A stretch of DNA of 64,000 nucleotides from Accumulibacter sp032229525 (GCF_032229525.1 NZ_JAVTWB010000012.1:1-64000); one strand, 5' to 3'; positions 42,709-52,014 are shown, counted from the stretch's first letter. Notes: a model not told the origin generated them from the sequence alone. Made by a program: numbers and translations.

Positions 42709-43698
42709 ATGAACGCAATTCCTCAAGCCGCAACGCTCACCCCGGATCAGTCCGTACCGGCCCCTGTCGCCAGGTGGACTGTCGCCGAAGTCGAAGCACT
42801 TTACCAGCTCCCGTTGATGGATCTGCTGTTTCGTGCGCAGCAGGTACACCGCGAGAACTTCAACGCCAACGAGATTCAACGCTCGACGCTGCTCTCGATC
42901 AAGACTGGCGGTTGTTCGGAGGATTGCGGCTATTGCTCGCAAGCGGCGCGCTACACTACCGGCACCGAGCGTGAAGCGCTGATGCCGCTCGACGAAGTGC
43001 TTGCCGCCGCGCAAGCTGCCAAGGACAAGGGCGCTTCGCGCTTCTGCATGGGGGCTGCCTGGCGTGGCCCCAAGGACAAGGACCTGGCCAAGGTGACCGA
43101 GATGATTCGCACGGTCAAAGCCATGGGCCTGCAAACCTGCGTCACCCTGGGCATGCTCAAGGACGGCCAGGCCAGCGAACTCAAGGAAGCCGGTCTCGAC
43201 TATTACAACCACAATCTCGATACCGATGCTTCCTTCTATGGGCAGGTGATCACCACCCACAAGCATGCGGACCGCATCGACACGCTGGGGCAGGTGCGCC
43301 AGGCGGGGATCAAGGTTTGCTCCGGCGGCATCATCGGCATGGGTGAGTCACGCCGCAACCGTGCGGCACTGATCGTCCAGCTAGCCAACCTCAATCCGCC
43401 GCCCGAGTCGGTGCCGATCAACAATCTGGTGCCGATCCCCGGGACGCCGATGGCCAACGTTGAGCGGGTCGACAACTTCGAGTTCGTCCGCACCCTGGCC
43501 GCTGCGCGAATCACCATGCCCACGAGTTTCGTACGCCTGTCCGCGGGTCGTCAGGAAATGTCGGAAGAACTGCAGGCGCTCTGTTTCCTGGCCGGTGCCA
43601 ATTCGATCTTCTACGGCGACAAGCTGCTGACCACCGGCAACCCGGAGGCCGATCGCGATGAGGCGCTGTTCGAGAAGCTCGGGCTGCGGCCGATCTAG
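42709..43698 (+). CDS. bioB: BioB, biotin synthase
   Basis: Radical SAM enzyme that inserts sulfur into dethiobiotin. 329 aa. The radical-SAM cluster motif CxxxCxxC is C69-SED-C73-GY-C76, with KTGGCSEDCGYCSQ around it. C-terminal segment AGANSIFYGDKLLTTGN binds the second cluster region as in the family. ATG at 42709, then six bases after the stop the bioC start follows, indicating a bio operon. The N-terminal 20 residues are variable. Confidence 0.97.
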   Translation: MNAIPQAATLTPDQSVPAPVARWTVAEVEALYQLPLMDLLFRAQQVHRENFNANEIQRSTLLSIKTGGCSEDCGYCSQAARYTTGTEREALMPLDEVLAAAQAAKDKGASRFCMGAAWRGPKDKDLAKVTEMIRTVKAMGLQTCVTLGMLKDGQASELKEAGLDYYNHNLDTDASFYGQVITTHKHADRIDTLGQVRQAGIKVCSGGIIGMGESRRNRAALIVQLANLNPPPESVPINNLVPIPGTPMANVERVDNFEFVRTLAAARITMPTSFVRLSAGRQEMSEELQALCFLAGANSIFYGDKLLTTGNPEADRDEALFEKLGLRPI

Positions 43699-43704
43699 TC
43701 GTTG

Positions 43705-44592
43705 ATGACGGCACCGGCGCAATTCGTTGATCAGCGCCAGGTGCGACGCAATTTTGCGCGCGCCGCGTCGACCTACGATGCGGTGGCGGTGCTGCAGCGC
43801 GAAATCGGCAGCCGCATGCTCGAACGACTCGACTACGTGCGGATCGAGCCACAACGTGTTCTCGATCTCGGTTGCGGCACCGGCGCCAGCCTCACCGCCC
43901 TGCACGAGCGCTACCCCGACGCGCTGCTGATCGGCGCCGATCTCTGCGAAGCCATGCTGCAGGTGGACCGTGCGAAGCGCTCGCGATTGCGCTGGCTATT
44001 GCCCTTCCTGCGCGGCCACAAAACACCGCTTCTGGCCGCCGATGCAAGCGCGCTGCCCCTCAAGCCGCAGTCAATCGGGCTGCTCTGGTCAAACCTGATG
44101 CTGCACTGGCTGGACAACCCTCTGGCGGCATTTCGTGAGGCACACCGGCTGCTCGATGTTGGCGGTTTGCTGATGTTCTCGACCTTCGGGCCGGACACTT
44201 TGAAAGAACTGCGCGCGAGTTTCGGCGATAGCCATGCGCATACCCAGCGCTTCACCGACATGCATGACTACGGCGACATGCTGCTCGAGTGCGGCTTTTC
44301 CGACCCGGTGATGGATGCGGAGGTACTGACCATGACCTACGCCAGCGTCGACGACCTGCTCACCGATCTGCGCCAGAGTGGCTCCGCCTGCGCAATGTAC
44401 GCACGTCGCCGTGGATTGGCGGGGCGCTCCCTGTGGGCGGAAGTGCGCACCGTCTATGGCCGGCTTGCCCGTGATGGCCGCCTGCCGGCGACCGTTGAGG
44501 TGGTCTATGGCCACGCCTGGAAAGCCGCCCGGAAGAAAACAACCGACGGGCGAACAATCGTCCGCTTTGATCCGCAGCAACGACACCGCTAA
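43705..44592 (+). CDS. bioC: BioC, malonyl-ACP O-methyltransferase
   Basis: SAM-dependent methyltransferase that masks malonyl-ACP at the start of pimeloyl-ACP synthesis for biotin. 295 aa from the ATG at 43705; a TTG at 43702 is also in frame. VLDLGCGTGASLTALHE (SAM motif I) lies near residue 53. VRRNFARAASTYD near residue 13 and LMFSTFGPDTLKELR near 155 are characteristic of BioC. Directly follows bioB. The remaining bio genes (bioF, bioA, bioD) are not in this window. Confidence 0.93.
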   Translation: MTAPAQFVDQRQVRRNFARAASTYDAVAVLQREIGSRMLERLDYVRIEPQRVLDLGCGTGASLTALHERYPDALLIGADLCEAMLQVDRAKRSRLRWLLPFLRGHKTPLLAADASALPLKPQSIGLLWSNLMLHWLDNPLAAFREAHRLLDVGGLLMFSTFGPDTLKELRASFGDSHAHTQRFTDMHDYGDMLLECGFSDPVMDAEVLTMTYASVDDLLTDLRQSGSACAMYARRRGLAGRSLWAEVRTVYGRLARDGRLPATVEVVYGHAWKAARKKTTDGRTIVRFDPQQRHR

Positions 44593-45093
44593 TCAAGCCT
44601 GTTCCCGGCCACCGGCTTGCCGGCGGGCATCGGCAATACGTTCTTTCCCGGATACGATGCCGCCCGCGGAAATTGGTCTGGCGGACGCCACCTCTGCATA
44701 AAGCAGTCGGCGACACGGGCCGTCCGGCCTACTGATGGCCGGGTCACGCGGAGTCGACCACTCCAGCGCTTGCGGACCACCCGGTCGACGCAACGCCGAT
44801 TCAAAAGAGCTTGCCGCAACCCTTCCGAAAAGATGATCTCTTCTCCATCAGGGTCACACCGATAGCCTGCGCATCTCGCTCCTCTGCCTCACCCTGTCAC
44901 CGTCCGCTTCGCTCTCGCCACGCATGCTGGCGTTTGGCGCTGCCGGTCTTCTTCGCTTATGCCACTGAAAGGCAAACAGCCAATCGCCATCCAGGGCCGC
45001 TCTTCTGGCAGAGTAGACTTTCGCTCCTAATGCGTCAGAATTCTTGACAACAACGCCACTTTCATAGCCGAGAAAACGCTGTTTTCGCGAAGA
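44593..45093. other. 501-base stretch with no supported gene
   Basis: Between bioC and the broken lysR. It holds short open frames on both strands with no family character. A TTGACA at 45044-45049 could be a -35 for the lysR remnant, but no -10 is evident at the right spacing. Some of this may be what is left of a gene, but I cannot identify it. Confidence 0.4.
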
Positions 45094-45332
45094 ATGGGAA
45101 TGAATCTGCGTTTTGTTGAAGCCTTCTACTGGGCGGTGTCGCTGAAGAGCGTCACGCGGGCGGCGGAAAAACTTTTCGTGACGCAATCGGCGCTGTCCAG
45201 CCGGATTGCAGTGCTGGAGGAGGAGCTTGGCTTCATGCTTCTTGACCGGAGCGGGCGGCAGTTTCGCCTGACCGCGGCCAGAGCGCGCTTCCTGACGAGG
45301 GCGACACGCTTGCTCGCGTTGGAGAGCGAGCG
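45094..45332 (+). pseudogene. LysR-family regulator, N-terminal remnant
   Basis: From ATG 45094 (or 45100) about 80 codons match the winged-helix DNA-binding domain of a LysR regulator (RFVEAFYWAVSLKSVTRAAE, then TQSALSSRIAVLEEELG). The match stops around LLALESER, where LysR linker sequence normally continues, and the frame then runs into foreign sequence and ends at 45369. The whole effector-binding domain is missing. It probably regulated the neighbouring 5-oxoproline genes or transporter before the loss. Confidence 0.8.
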
Positions 45333-45627
45333 GGCTGCTTTCTGGATGGCATCTCGCTGGTGGTGCTGACCATTGGCGTGTTGCTGCCGACGGTGGAGGC
45401 GGCGGGCTTTGATCTGATCTGGTTTGGCGTCTTCGTGGTCTTGACAGTCGAAATGGCGCAGATCACCCCGCCGGTCGGCCTCAACCTCTTTGTCCTGCAG
45501 GGGCTGAGGAAACACGAGGTGACCGATATCGCGCGCCGCGACACCGCTCTTCGCGGTGATGATGACTGCGCTCCTTGCCACCTATTATTTTAAGGACATC
45601 GTGCTATGGCTGCCGAATCGGATGTGA
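45333..45627 (+). pseudogene. TRAP transporter large permease (DctM), C-terminal remnant
   Basis: From about 45333 one reading frame gives GCFLDGISLVVLTIGVLLP, then FDLIWFGVFVVLTVE and ITPPVGLNLFVLQG, all typical of the last transmembrane part of DctM. A one-base insertion near 45534-45538 shifts the frame; in the +1 frame the sequence continues ATPLFAVMMTALLATYYF and KDIVLWLPNRM to a stop at 45625-45627. The N-terminal ten or so helices are absent. The stop overlaps the pxpB start (45606). This remnant shows the pxp genes were once downstream of a TRAP transporter. Confidence 0.8.
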
Positions 45628-46388
45628 GTTTTGACGTGAGCGAGCGAATGCGCGTTGTCGACGCCGGCGACCAGGCATTTACTTTGGTGCTCGGCGAGCG
45701 AATTGCGCCCGAAGTGGTGGCCACGGTGACCGCGTTGGACCGGCAGATCGCCGCCCTGCAGCAGACCGGCAGCTTGCCCGGACTGATCGAGACCGTGCCC
45801 ACCTTCTGCTCGCTGACCGTGATTTACGACCCCCTGCAGACGTCGCGCCGTCAATTGCTGGCAGAACTCGCGCAGTTGCCGCCGGCGGACGCGCGCGTTA
45901 GCAGCCCATCATCGCGCCGGTGGCGCTTGCCGGTCTGCTACGAAGGCGATTGTGGCCCGGATCTGGAGGGTACCGCGGCGGCGCTGGGAATGAGCGCAGA
46001 GGCGCTGATCGTTCAGCATCAGCAGACCGAATACCGCGTCTACATGCTCGGCTTCCTGCCCGGCTTTCCCTTCATGGGCGACCTGCCGCCAGCACTGCAA
46101 TTGCCGCGGCGGAGTGAGCCGCGTTTGCGGGTGCCGCCCGGCAGCGTGGCCATCGCGGGGGCACTGACCGCCATTTACCCATCGGAAAGCCCCGGCGGCT
46201 GGCATCTCCTGGGGCAGTGTGCGGTGCCGCTATTCGATCCGGCGTGGCCGCAGCCCTCTCTTCTGCAGGCCGGAGACCGGGTTTCCTTCAGCACGGTGAA
46301 TACGGCTGAGCACACGCGCTTGCTGCACGCGGCCAAGGCACGCGCGCTTGATCTGGCGGCCTTTTCCGATGCCGAGGTGGCGTCGTGA
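45606..46388 (+). CDS. pxpB: PxpB, 5-oxoprolinase subunit B (KipI-like)
   Basis: Subunit of the ATP-dependent PxpABC 5-oxoprolinase that opens pyroglutamate to glutamate. 260 aa, ATG at 45606, inside the end of the dctM remnant. The AHS1 family segments PVCYEGDCGPDLEG near residue 109 and GFLPGFPFMGDLP near residue 150 are present. Stop overlaps the pxpC start (GTGA). Complete despite the damage just upstream, so the operon may now depend on a new promoter. Confidence 0.92.
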   Translation: MAAESDVSFDVSERMRVVDAGDQAFTLVLGERIAPEVVATVTALDRQIAALQQTGSLPGLIETVPTFCSLTVIYDPLQTSRRQLLAELAQLPPADARVSSPSSRRWRLPVCYEGDCGPDLEGTAAALGMSAEALIVQHQQTEYRVYMLGFLPGFPFMGDLPPALQLPRRSEPRLRVPPGSVAIAGALTAIYPSESPGGWHLLGQCAVPLFDPAWPQPSLLQAGDRVSFSTVNTAEHTRLLHAAKARALDLAAFSDAEVAS

Positions 46389-47416
46389 GCGAGACAGTAT
46401 CCGAGATCGAGGTCCGCAGCGCCGGCGCCTATGCGTCGATTCAGGACGGCGGCCGCCGTGGCCTGCGCCGCGTCGGCGTACCGTGGTCCGGGGTGCTTGA
46501 TCCGGCGTGGATGAAGATCGCCAACGCACTGGTCGGCAATCAAGCCACGGCGCCCGTGATCGAGCATTTTGACGGTGGGCTGGTGCTGAAAGTGACACAG
46601 GGCCGCGTGCGCATGGCGTTTGCCGGCCAGGCCAACGTCGACGTTTCCGGCGAACAGGGCGTACAGCGCGTCGTCTGCTGGCGCAGTGTTTGTGTTAATG
46701 CCGGAGAAACCCTGCGCATACGGGCGCTGCGTGCCGGGCGACTGGTGGTGGTCGGCGTTGGCGGCCTGCAGGTGGCGCAAACGCTGGGTAGCGCCTCGAC
46801 CTACGCGCGCGCTGGCATCGGCAAGCCGCTGGCAGTGGGTGATCGACTGTCGGCGCGGTTCACCGAGGCGTCTGATTTTCTGCTGCCGGAGCCGCCCATC
46901 GACAACGATGAAGCCATTCGTGTGGTCGCCGGGCCGCAGGCCGGGAACTTTGTCGACGATGCGCTGGCGCAGTTGTGCGCCGCGCCGTTTGCCGTCACCG
47001 ATCAGGCCGACCGCATGGGTATCCGGCTGCAGGGCCCGCTGCTGCGGCACCGCTCGGACGCGCACAAGGACATCATCTCCGATGCCACCGTGCCGGGCTC
47101 GATGCAGGTGCCGGGCTCGGGCCAGCCAATCGTACTGCTGGCTGACGCCCAGACTGCCGGCGGCTATCCCAAGATTGCCACGGTGATTTCGGCCGACCTC
47201 GGGCGCCTGGCGAAGCGGCGGGCGGGCGAAACCCTGCGCTTTCAGTTGGTGGATGTCGCTGCCGCGGAGCAAGCCGCACGAACGCACGCGCAAAGGCTTG
47301 CACAGCTTATCGCCAGCATTCGCCGTCTGCCGGGCGACGGCAGCGTCGATGTCGAGGCGCTTTACAACAGCGGCTTGATCAGCGCGCCGATCGGCGCCTT
47401 TGAAATCGAGGAGTGA
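46385..47416 (+). CDS. pxpC: PxpC, 5-oxoprolinase subunit C (biotin-dependent carboxylase-like)
   Basis: 343 aa AHS2-family subunit that joins PxpB in 5-oxoproline activation. Starts with GTG at 46385 overlapping the pxpB stop. Near the N-terminus SIQDGGRRGLRRVGVPWSG (residues about 19-37) is the family signature, and ILLADAQTAGGYPKIATV-like (VLLADAQTAGGYPKIATVIS) occurs near residue 250. Four bases separate its stop from pxpA. Confidence 0.92.
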   Translation: MSETVSEIEVRSAGAYASIQDGGRRGLRRVGVPWSGVLDPAWMKIANALVGNQATAPVIEHFDGGLVLKVTQGRVRMAFAGQANVDVSGEQGVQRVVCWRSVCVNAGETLRIRALRAGRLVVVGVGGLQVAQTLGSASTYARAGIGKPLAVGDRLSARFTEASDFLLPEPPIDNDEAIRVVAGPQAGNFVDDALAQLCAAPFAVTDQADRMGIRLQGPLLRHRSDAHKDIISDATVPGSMQVPGSGQPIVLLADAQTAGGYPKIATVISADLGRLAKRRAGETLRFQLVDVAAAEQAARTHAQRLAQLIASIRRLPGDGSVDVEALYNSGLISAPIGAFEIEE

Positions 47417-47420
47417 GAAA

Positions 47421-48203
47421 GTGAACTCGGTGAAAACCATCAACCTCAACGCCGATCTGGGCGAGAGTTTTGGCCCGTGGTCAATGGGCGACGACGCGGC
47501 GATGCTCGACATCGTTGGCAGCGCCAACATCGCCTGCGGCTTTCACGCCGGGGATCCCATGGTCATGGGGGCGACGCTGCGTGCCGCGAAGGCCCGCGGC
47601 GTCAGCGTCGGCGCCCATCCCGGCTACGCCGACCTGCAAGGTTTTGGCCGCCGGCCGCAGTCGCTCAGCGCCGCGGAAGTGGAAGCGCTGGTGATCTATC
47701 AGGTGGGCGCGCTGCAAGGTCTGGCCGCCAGCGAGGGGATGACGGTAAGCCACGTCAAACCGCATGGCGCGCTGAACAATCAGGCCTGCGCCGAGCGGCC
47801 GTTGGCCGACGCCATCGCCCGCGCTGTGAAGGCCCTGGATCCGACGCTTATCCTGCTGGCACCGGCCCGCTCACAATTGGCGCTGGCCGGACGAGAGGCC
47901 GGGCTGCGGGTGGTCGACGAGATCTTCGCCGACCGGCGCTATCAGGATGACGGCCAACTCGTCCCGCGCAGTCAGCCCGGCGCCGTCATTCACGACCCGG
48001 AGCAGGCCCTGGCGCACATCCGCGCGATGCTCGATGCCGGCGCGCTGGTCAGCGCCGGCGGCCACCAAATTCCGGTTCAGGCCGGCAGCATCTGCATCCA
48101 CGGCGACTCGCCGAGCGCCGTGGCGCTGGCCAGGCATCTGCGCGATGGCCTGATCAACGCAGGGTATGCGTTGGCGCCGTTGACGGCGATGCCTTGGGCG
48201 TGA
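47421..48203 (+). CDS. pxpA: PxpA, 5-oxoprolinase subunit A (LamB/YcsF family)
   Basis: 260 aa. The GTG at 47421 follows GAGGAG (47408-47413) at good spacing; the longer TTG frame at 47400 is rejected. The start matches INLNADLGESFGPW, and AHPGYADLQGFGRR (near residue 60) and VKPHGALNN (near 113) are intact. Last gene of pxpBCA; the order fits the known 5-oxoprolinase operon. Confidence 0.93.
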   Translation: MNSVKTINLNADLGESFGPWSMGDDAAMLDIVGSANIACGFHAGDPMVMGATLRAAKARGVSVGAHPGYADLQGFGRRPQSLSAAEVEALVIYQVGALQGLAASEGMTVSHVKPHGALNNQACAERPLADAIARAVKALDPTLILLAPARSQLALAGREAGLRVVDEIFADRRYQDDGQLVPRSQPGAVIHDPEQALAHIRAMLDAGALVSAGGHQIPVQAGSICIHGDSPSAVALARHLRDGLINAGYALAPLTAMPWA

Positions 48204-48389
48204 CCGGGGGAGTTCCCGGCAAGAAACCGTCAACCGCTCGCAAAAAGCAAGGTGAGGAAACAGGCTTTCGCCTACCCTCGCTCATCAACCCGTCCATGGG
48301 GCTTTCCCGCCGTCGTCCGGACCGTGAAGCCCGCGCTTGGGGTCCCTTGCTCTTCTCGGGACTGACATCGGCCCTGAGCGCGACTGAGG

Positions 48390-48980
48390 TCACATGATGC
48401 GGAACTTCATGGTCACGCGCTCATCGTTCCAGATGTCGTCCGGGCTGATCGAGTTGCGGCGGAACTTGAACGAGACATCGGCCTTGCGAAAGGCCTCGTA
48501 GACCAGTTCCGAGCAGATGTACTTGCGGTCGCGGTTCTTGCGGCCTCGCCTGAAAAGAATGCGCATCGCGATGCGAAAAATCTCCCAGTTGTCGTAAGGT
48601 CTGGTGAGTTCATCCATGCCAAAGCTGATCACTGCCTTGAGCTTCTCGTCGTGCGGCTCCGGCATGATGCGGGCGATCAGGATGCGTCCCTTGTACGGTT
48701 TGTTCCTGCCGTGGTAATCACGGACATACTTGGACAAGGGAACGAGGCGAACCCCGATGGCAGTCTCGCTCTCGAGAACGAAGATACGCTGCAAATTATC
48801 GTCGCGATAGATAACGCCGATGTGGCTCCAGACGGACCTGGTGAACCACTGGATGGTCTTCGAAAAAAAGTAGGTGCCGGAGCAAAAAACGATGTCACCG
48901 GTCTGCAACTGATCGCGAGCCTCATCGTAGTCGAGGATGGGGAGTTTGGCGACGGCTTTGACGCCGAGGGGATCGGCCAC
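48390..48980 (-). CDS. YiiX/YebB-like NlpC/P60 permuted papain-fold hydrolase
   Basis: 196 aa. Proteins of this permuted papain-fold family are thiol hydrolases acting on amides or lipids. The start is GTG at 48980. The pair of catalytic candidates is His in WSHIGVIY (near residue 53) and Cys in YICSELVYEA (near 157), in the reversed order for permutation. The frame MADPLGVKAVAKLPILDY has no signal peptide. Alone between pxpA (convergent) and dgt. Substrate unknown. Confidence 0.75.
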   Translation of the reverse strand: MADPLGVKAVAKLPILDYDEARDQLQTGDIVFCSGTYFFSKTIQWFTRSVWSHIGVIYRDDNLQRIFVLESETAIGVRLVPLSKYVRDYHGRNKPYKGRILIARIMPEPHDEKLKAVISFGMDELTRPYDNWEIFRIAMRILFRRGRKNRDRKYICSELVYEAFRKADVSFKFRRNSISPDDIWNDERVTMKFRIM

Positions 48981-49201
48981 GTGGGGCTCCGTTCAAGAGG
49001 CAAGGGTGACGGCCAAGCTCGTCAGGAAATGGGAAATAGTAGGGGGCTATTCTGCTGCGCAGGTATCCCGTCAGCGACCATCAAAAACAATCACCCAACA
49101 CTTGCTTCGACCTCCTGGCCGAAATTCGGGTTAGCGCTCGAATCATCGTCGCCGAACCGCGAGGCCTGCCCACCCAGGCGACAACTGGCGGCAAGCGCAG
49201 A

Positions 49202-50323
49202 TCAGCTCTCGCTGACAGTGAACAAGCGCCGGTGCTCCTTGATCGCATAACGGTCGGTCATGCCGGCGATATAGTCGGCAACCCGGCGCACCTGGTCGCC
49301 ATCGCCTGCGGCCTGGTACTGCGGTGGTAGCAGGCGAGAATTGCTGGTGAAGGCCGCGAACAAATCACTGACGATGCGTTGTGCCTTGCTGGCCATCCGC
49401 AGCACCTGATAGTGCTGATAAAGCTGGGTTCGCAAAAAACGTTTCATCTGCCGCTGAGCTTCAAACGATTCTTCGGAGAACGTGACCAGCGCGGGGCCGA
49501 GCCGTACCTCGGCAATATCCCTGGGCAGCAAGCGGGCAATGTTGCCGGCGGTGCTGTCGATCAGGTCGCAAACCTGAGTGTTGATCATGCGCCGGATCGT
49601 CTCGTGAATCAGACGGCGCCCGCCGAGCCGGGGATAAGCGCGCCGGACATCGCCAACGTGCCGCGCAAACAAGTCAAGCTCTTCCAGTTGCTCAAGCTTT
49701 ATCAGCCCGGCACGCAATCCGTCGTCTACGTCGTGGTTGTTGTAGGCGATTTCGTCGGCCAAGTTGCATATCTGGGCTTCCAGCGATGGCCGTGTGCGAT
49801 CGAGGAAGCGTTCGCCAAGGGCGCCAAGCTGACGGGCGTTTTCCAAGGAGCAATGCTTGACGATGCCTTCGCGGGTCTCGAAGCAGAGATTGAGGCCATC
49901 GAAAGCGGCGTAGCGCTCCTCCAGCAGATCTACGGTCCGCAGGCTTTGCAGGTTATGCTCGAAGCCGCCATGATCGCGCATGCACTCGTTGAGCGCCTCC
50001 TGCCCGGCGTGACCAAAAGGCGTATGCCCGAGGTCGTGGGCGAGCGAAATCGCTTCGGCGAGATCCTCGTTGAGTCGCAGTGCGCGCGCAATGCCGCGAG
50101 CGATTTGCGCGACCTCGAGGCTGTGGGTCAAGCGGGTACGGAACAGATCGCCTTCGTGGTTGACGAAAACCTGAGTCTTGTATTCCAGGCGCCGGAAGGC
50201 GGTCGAGTGCACAATCCGGTCCCTGTCCCGCTGGAACTCGCTGCGATGCAAGGGCGGAGGGTCCGCTAGCTGACGACCGCGGGTGTTGGCCGAAGATACG
50301 GCGTATGGCGCCAGTTCAAACAT
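49202..50323 (-). CDS. dgt: Dgt, dGTP triphosphohydrolase-like protein
   Basis: HD-domain phosphohydrolase that releases triphosphate from dNTPs. 373 aa. The HD metal motif is seen as RLTHSLEVAQIARGIAR (near residue 60) and AHDLGHTPFGHAGQ (near residue 95). Start ATG at 50323 lies inside the aroB 3' end, overlapping by eight bases. It is the last gene of pilMNOPQ-aroKB-dgt, an order seen in other betaproteobacteria by memory. Whether the substrate is strictly dGTP is not fixed; many homologues take any dNTP. Confidence 0.88.
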   Translation of the reverse strand: MFELAPYAVSSANTRGRQLADPPPLHRSEFQRDRDRIVHSTAFRRLEYKTQVFVNHEGDLFRTRLTHSLEVAQIARGIARALRLNEDLAEAISLAHDLGHTPFGHAGQEALNECMRDHGGFEHNLQSLRTVDLLEERYAAFDGLNLCFETREGIVKHCSLENARQLGALGERFLDRTRPSLEAQICNLADEIAYNNHDVDDGLRAGLIKLEQLEELDLFARHVGDVRRAYPRLGGRRLIHETIRRMINTQVCDLIDSTAGNIARLLPRDIAEVRLGPALVTFSEESFEAQRQMKRFLRTQLYQHYQVLRMASKAQRIVSDLFAAFTSNSRLLPPQYQAAGDGDQVRRVADYIAGMTDRYAIKEHRRLFTVSES

Positions 50324-51404
50324 GTGCGGAGCGCAGCTCAATGGCTTTGCGAACCTGGGCGGGCGAAGCAACATCGGTGACCACGGACTGGCCGATGCGC
50401 TTCAGCAGTACGAAGCGAAGATTTCCGTCCTGTACCTTCTTGTCGTTCTGCATCAGCTCAAGGTAGCGCTCAATAGCCAGGTTCGGCCCCGACACCGGCA
50501 AACCTGCGCGATGAAAGAGCCGTTCGACACGTCCGAGCGCGCGAGAATCGAGCCATCCCAACTGCGACGAGAGCTCGGCCGCCATCATCGTGCCGGCCGC
50601 GACAGCTTCGCCGTGCAACCATTCTCCGTAACCGATCCCGGTTTCTATCGCGTGACCGAAAGTATGTCCCAGGTTGAGCAAGGCGCGCTCGCCACGCTCG
50701 TGCTCGTCGGCGGCAACCACTTCGGCCTTGTTTCGACAGGAGCGGCAGATAGCCTCAGAAAGGGCCGCCGGGTCGCGAGACAGCAAGCGTTCGATGTTCG
50801 CTTCAAGCCACTCGAAGAAGGGCAAGTCCCTGATCAGACCGTACTTGATGATCTCCGCTACACCAGCGCGCAGTTCCCGGTCGGGGAGGGTGCTCAGAGT
50901 CTCCGTATCGGCGAGGACGACCTGGGGCTGATGGAAGGCGCCGATCATGTTCTTGCCGAGCGGGTGATTTATCGCCGTCTTGCCCCCCACCGACGAATCG
51001 ACTTGCGCGAGGAGCGTCGTGGGGACCTGAATCAAGGGCATGCCGCGTTGAAAGCAGGCGGCGGCAAAGCCCGTAATGTCGCCGACGACGCCGCCGCCAA
51101 GGGCCACCAGGGTCGTCGAGCGTTCACAGCGACCCGCCAGCAGGGCGTCGAAAATCGAGTTGAGCGTCGGCCAGTTCTTGAACTGCTCCCCGTCCGGCAG
51201 GACTATCTCGCTGACACTGACGCCAGCACGACGTAGGGGCTCGGCGAAGCGGTCGAGGTAGAGGGGTCCGACCGTGGCGTTGGTGACGATCGCCACTTTC
51301 AGCTGGCGGAGAAACGGCAGCAGCAACTCGCCGCGATCGAGAACGCCACGGCCAACGAGAATCGGATAAGAACGTGCGCCGAGCGCAACCGTCAGCGTTT
51401 CCAT
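50316..51404 (-). CDS. aroB: AroB, 3-dehydroquinate synthase
   Basis: Second enzyme of the shikimate pathway, NAD+ and metal dependent, 362 aa. The start METLTVALGARSYPILVGRG is normal. Motifs include GGGVVGDITGFAAACFQRG (near residue 104), PTTLLAQVDSSVGGKTAIN (near 126) and the metal-binding HERGERALLNLGHTFGHAIE (near residue 234). The start overlaps the aroK stop by 13 bases; the stop overlaps the dgt start. Confidence 0.97.
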   Translation of the reverse strand: METLTVALGARSYPILVGRGVLDRGELLLPFLRQLKVAIVTNATVGPLYLDRFAEPLRRAGVSVSEIVLPDGEQFKNWPTLNSIFDALLAGRCERSTTLVALGGGVVGDITGFAAACFQRGMPLIQVPTTLLAQVDSSVGGKTAINHPLGKNMIGAFHQPQVVLADTETLSTLPDRELRAGVAEIIKYGLIRDLPFFEWLEANIERLLSRDPAALSEAICRSCRNKAEVVAADEHERGERALLNLGHTFGHAIETGIGYGEWLHGEAVAAGTMMAAELSSQLGWLDSRALGRVERLFHRAGLPVSGPNLAIERYLELMQNDKKVQDGNLRFVLLKRIGQSVVTDVASPAQVRKAIELRSAHV

Positions 51405-51928
51405 GCTTCCCTCATTTCCTTGATTAGTGGTTGAAAGACCGAGTGGGCATTGATTCGACTGCCACTGACGACCAGATCCGCTATGCTCCGATAGAGCGGG
51501 TCGCGCTCGGCATGGAGTTCGCGAAGCTTCTGCATTGGGTCAGCCACCTGCAAGAGGGGCCGATTCTTGTCATGCCGCGTGCGTTCGCAGAGCGTTGGCA
51601 GCGGCACGTTGAGATAGACGACCAGACCACTTGCCTTCAGGTTCTCCCGGTTTTCCGGACGGAGCACAGCGCCACCACCAGTCGCAACGACAAGACCGCG
51701 CAAGCACGCAAGGTCGGCGATGACCTGAACCTCGCGCTTGCGAAAGCCCTCTTCCCCTTCGATCTCGAAGATCGTCGGCAAACGAACGCCCGTGCGAGAC
51801 TCGATTTCGTGGTCCGAGTCAACGAAAGCGTAAGACAGGCGCTTGGCCAGCACCTTGGCGATGGTCGTTTTCCCAGCCCCCATCAGGCCTACCAGATAGA
51901 CGTTCCGTCTCTCGTCCTCAATGTTCAC
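51392..51928 (-). CDS. aroK: AroK, shikimate kinase I
   Basis: Phosphorylates shikimate with ATP, the fifth step of chorismate synthesis. 178 aa from a GTG at 51928. P-loop GLMGAGKTTIAKVLA near residue 14, the DSDxxIE motif SDHEIESRTG, and RPLLQV near 120 are all present. Upstream is pilQ with a terminator between (51972-52002), so pilus and aro genes may be partly uncoupled. Confidence 0.95.
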   Translation of the reverse strand: MNIEDERRNVYLVGLMGAGKTTIAKVLAKRLSYAFVDSDHEIESRTGVRLPTIFEIEGEEGFRKREVQVIADLACLRGLVVATGGGAVLRPENRENLKASGLVVYLNVPLPTLCERTRHDKNRPLLQVADPMQKLRELHAERDPLYRSIADLVVSGSRINAHSVFQPLIKEMREAWKR

Positions 51929-51971
51929 GGGCTCATTCTATCGCATGGTCAGGGAGCAAAATCGGGGCAGC

Positions 51972-52002
51972 AAAAAGGCCGGCTCATCGCCGGCCTTTTT
52001 TT
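51972..52002. terminator. Rho-independent terminator between pilQ and aroK
   Basis: GGCCGGC and GCCGGCC pair around TCATC, flanked by an A-run on one side and T7 on the other. In the minus-strand direction the tail is TTTTTG. It lies just after the pilQ stop (52015) and 44 bases before the aroK start, so some transcripts should end here. Confidence 0.75.
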
Positions 52003-52014
52003 GCCCAGCCGCGG

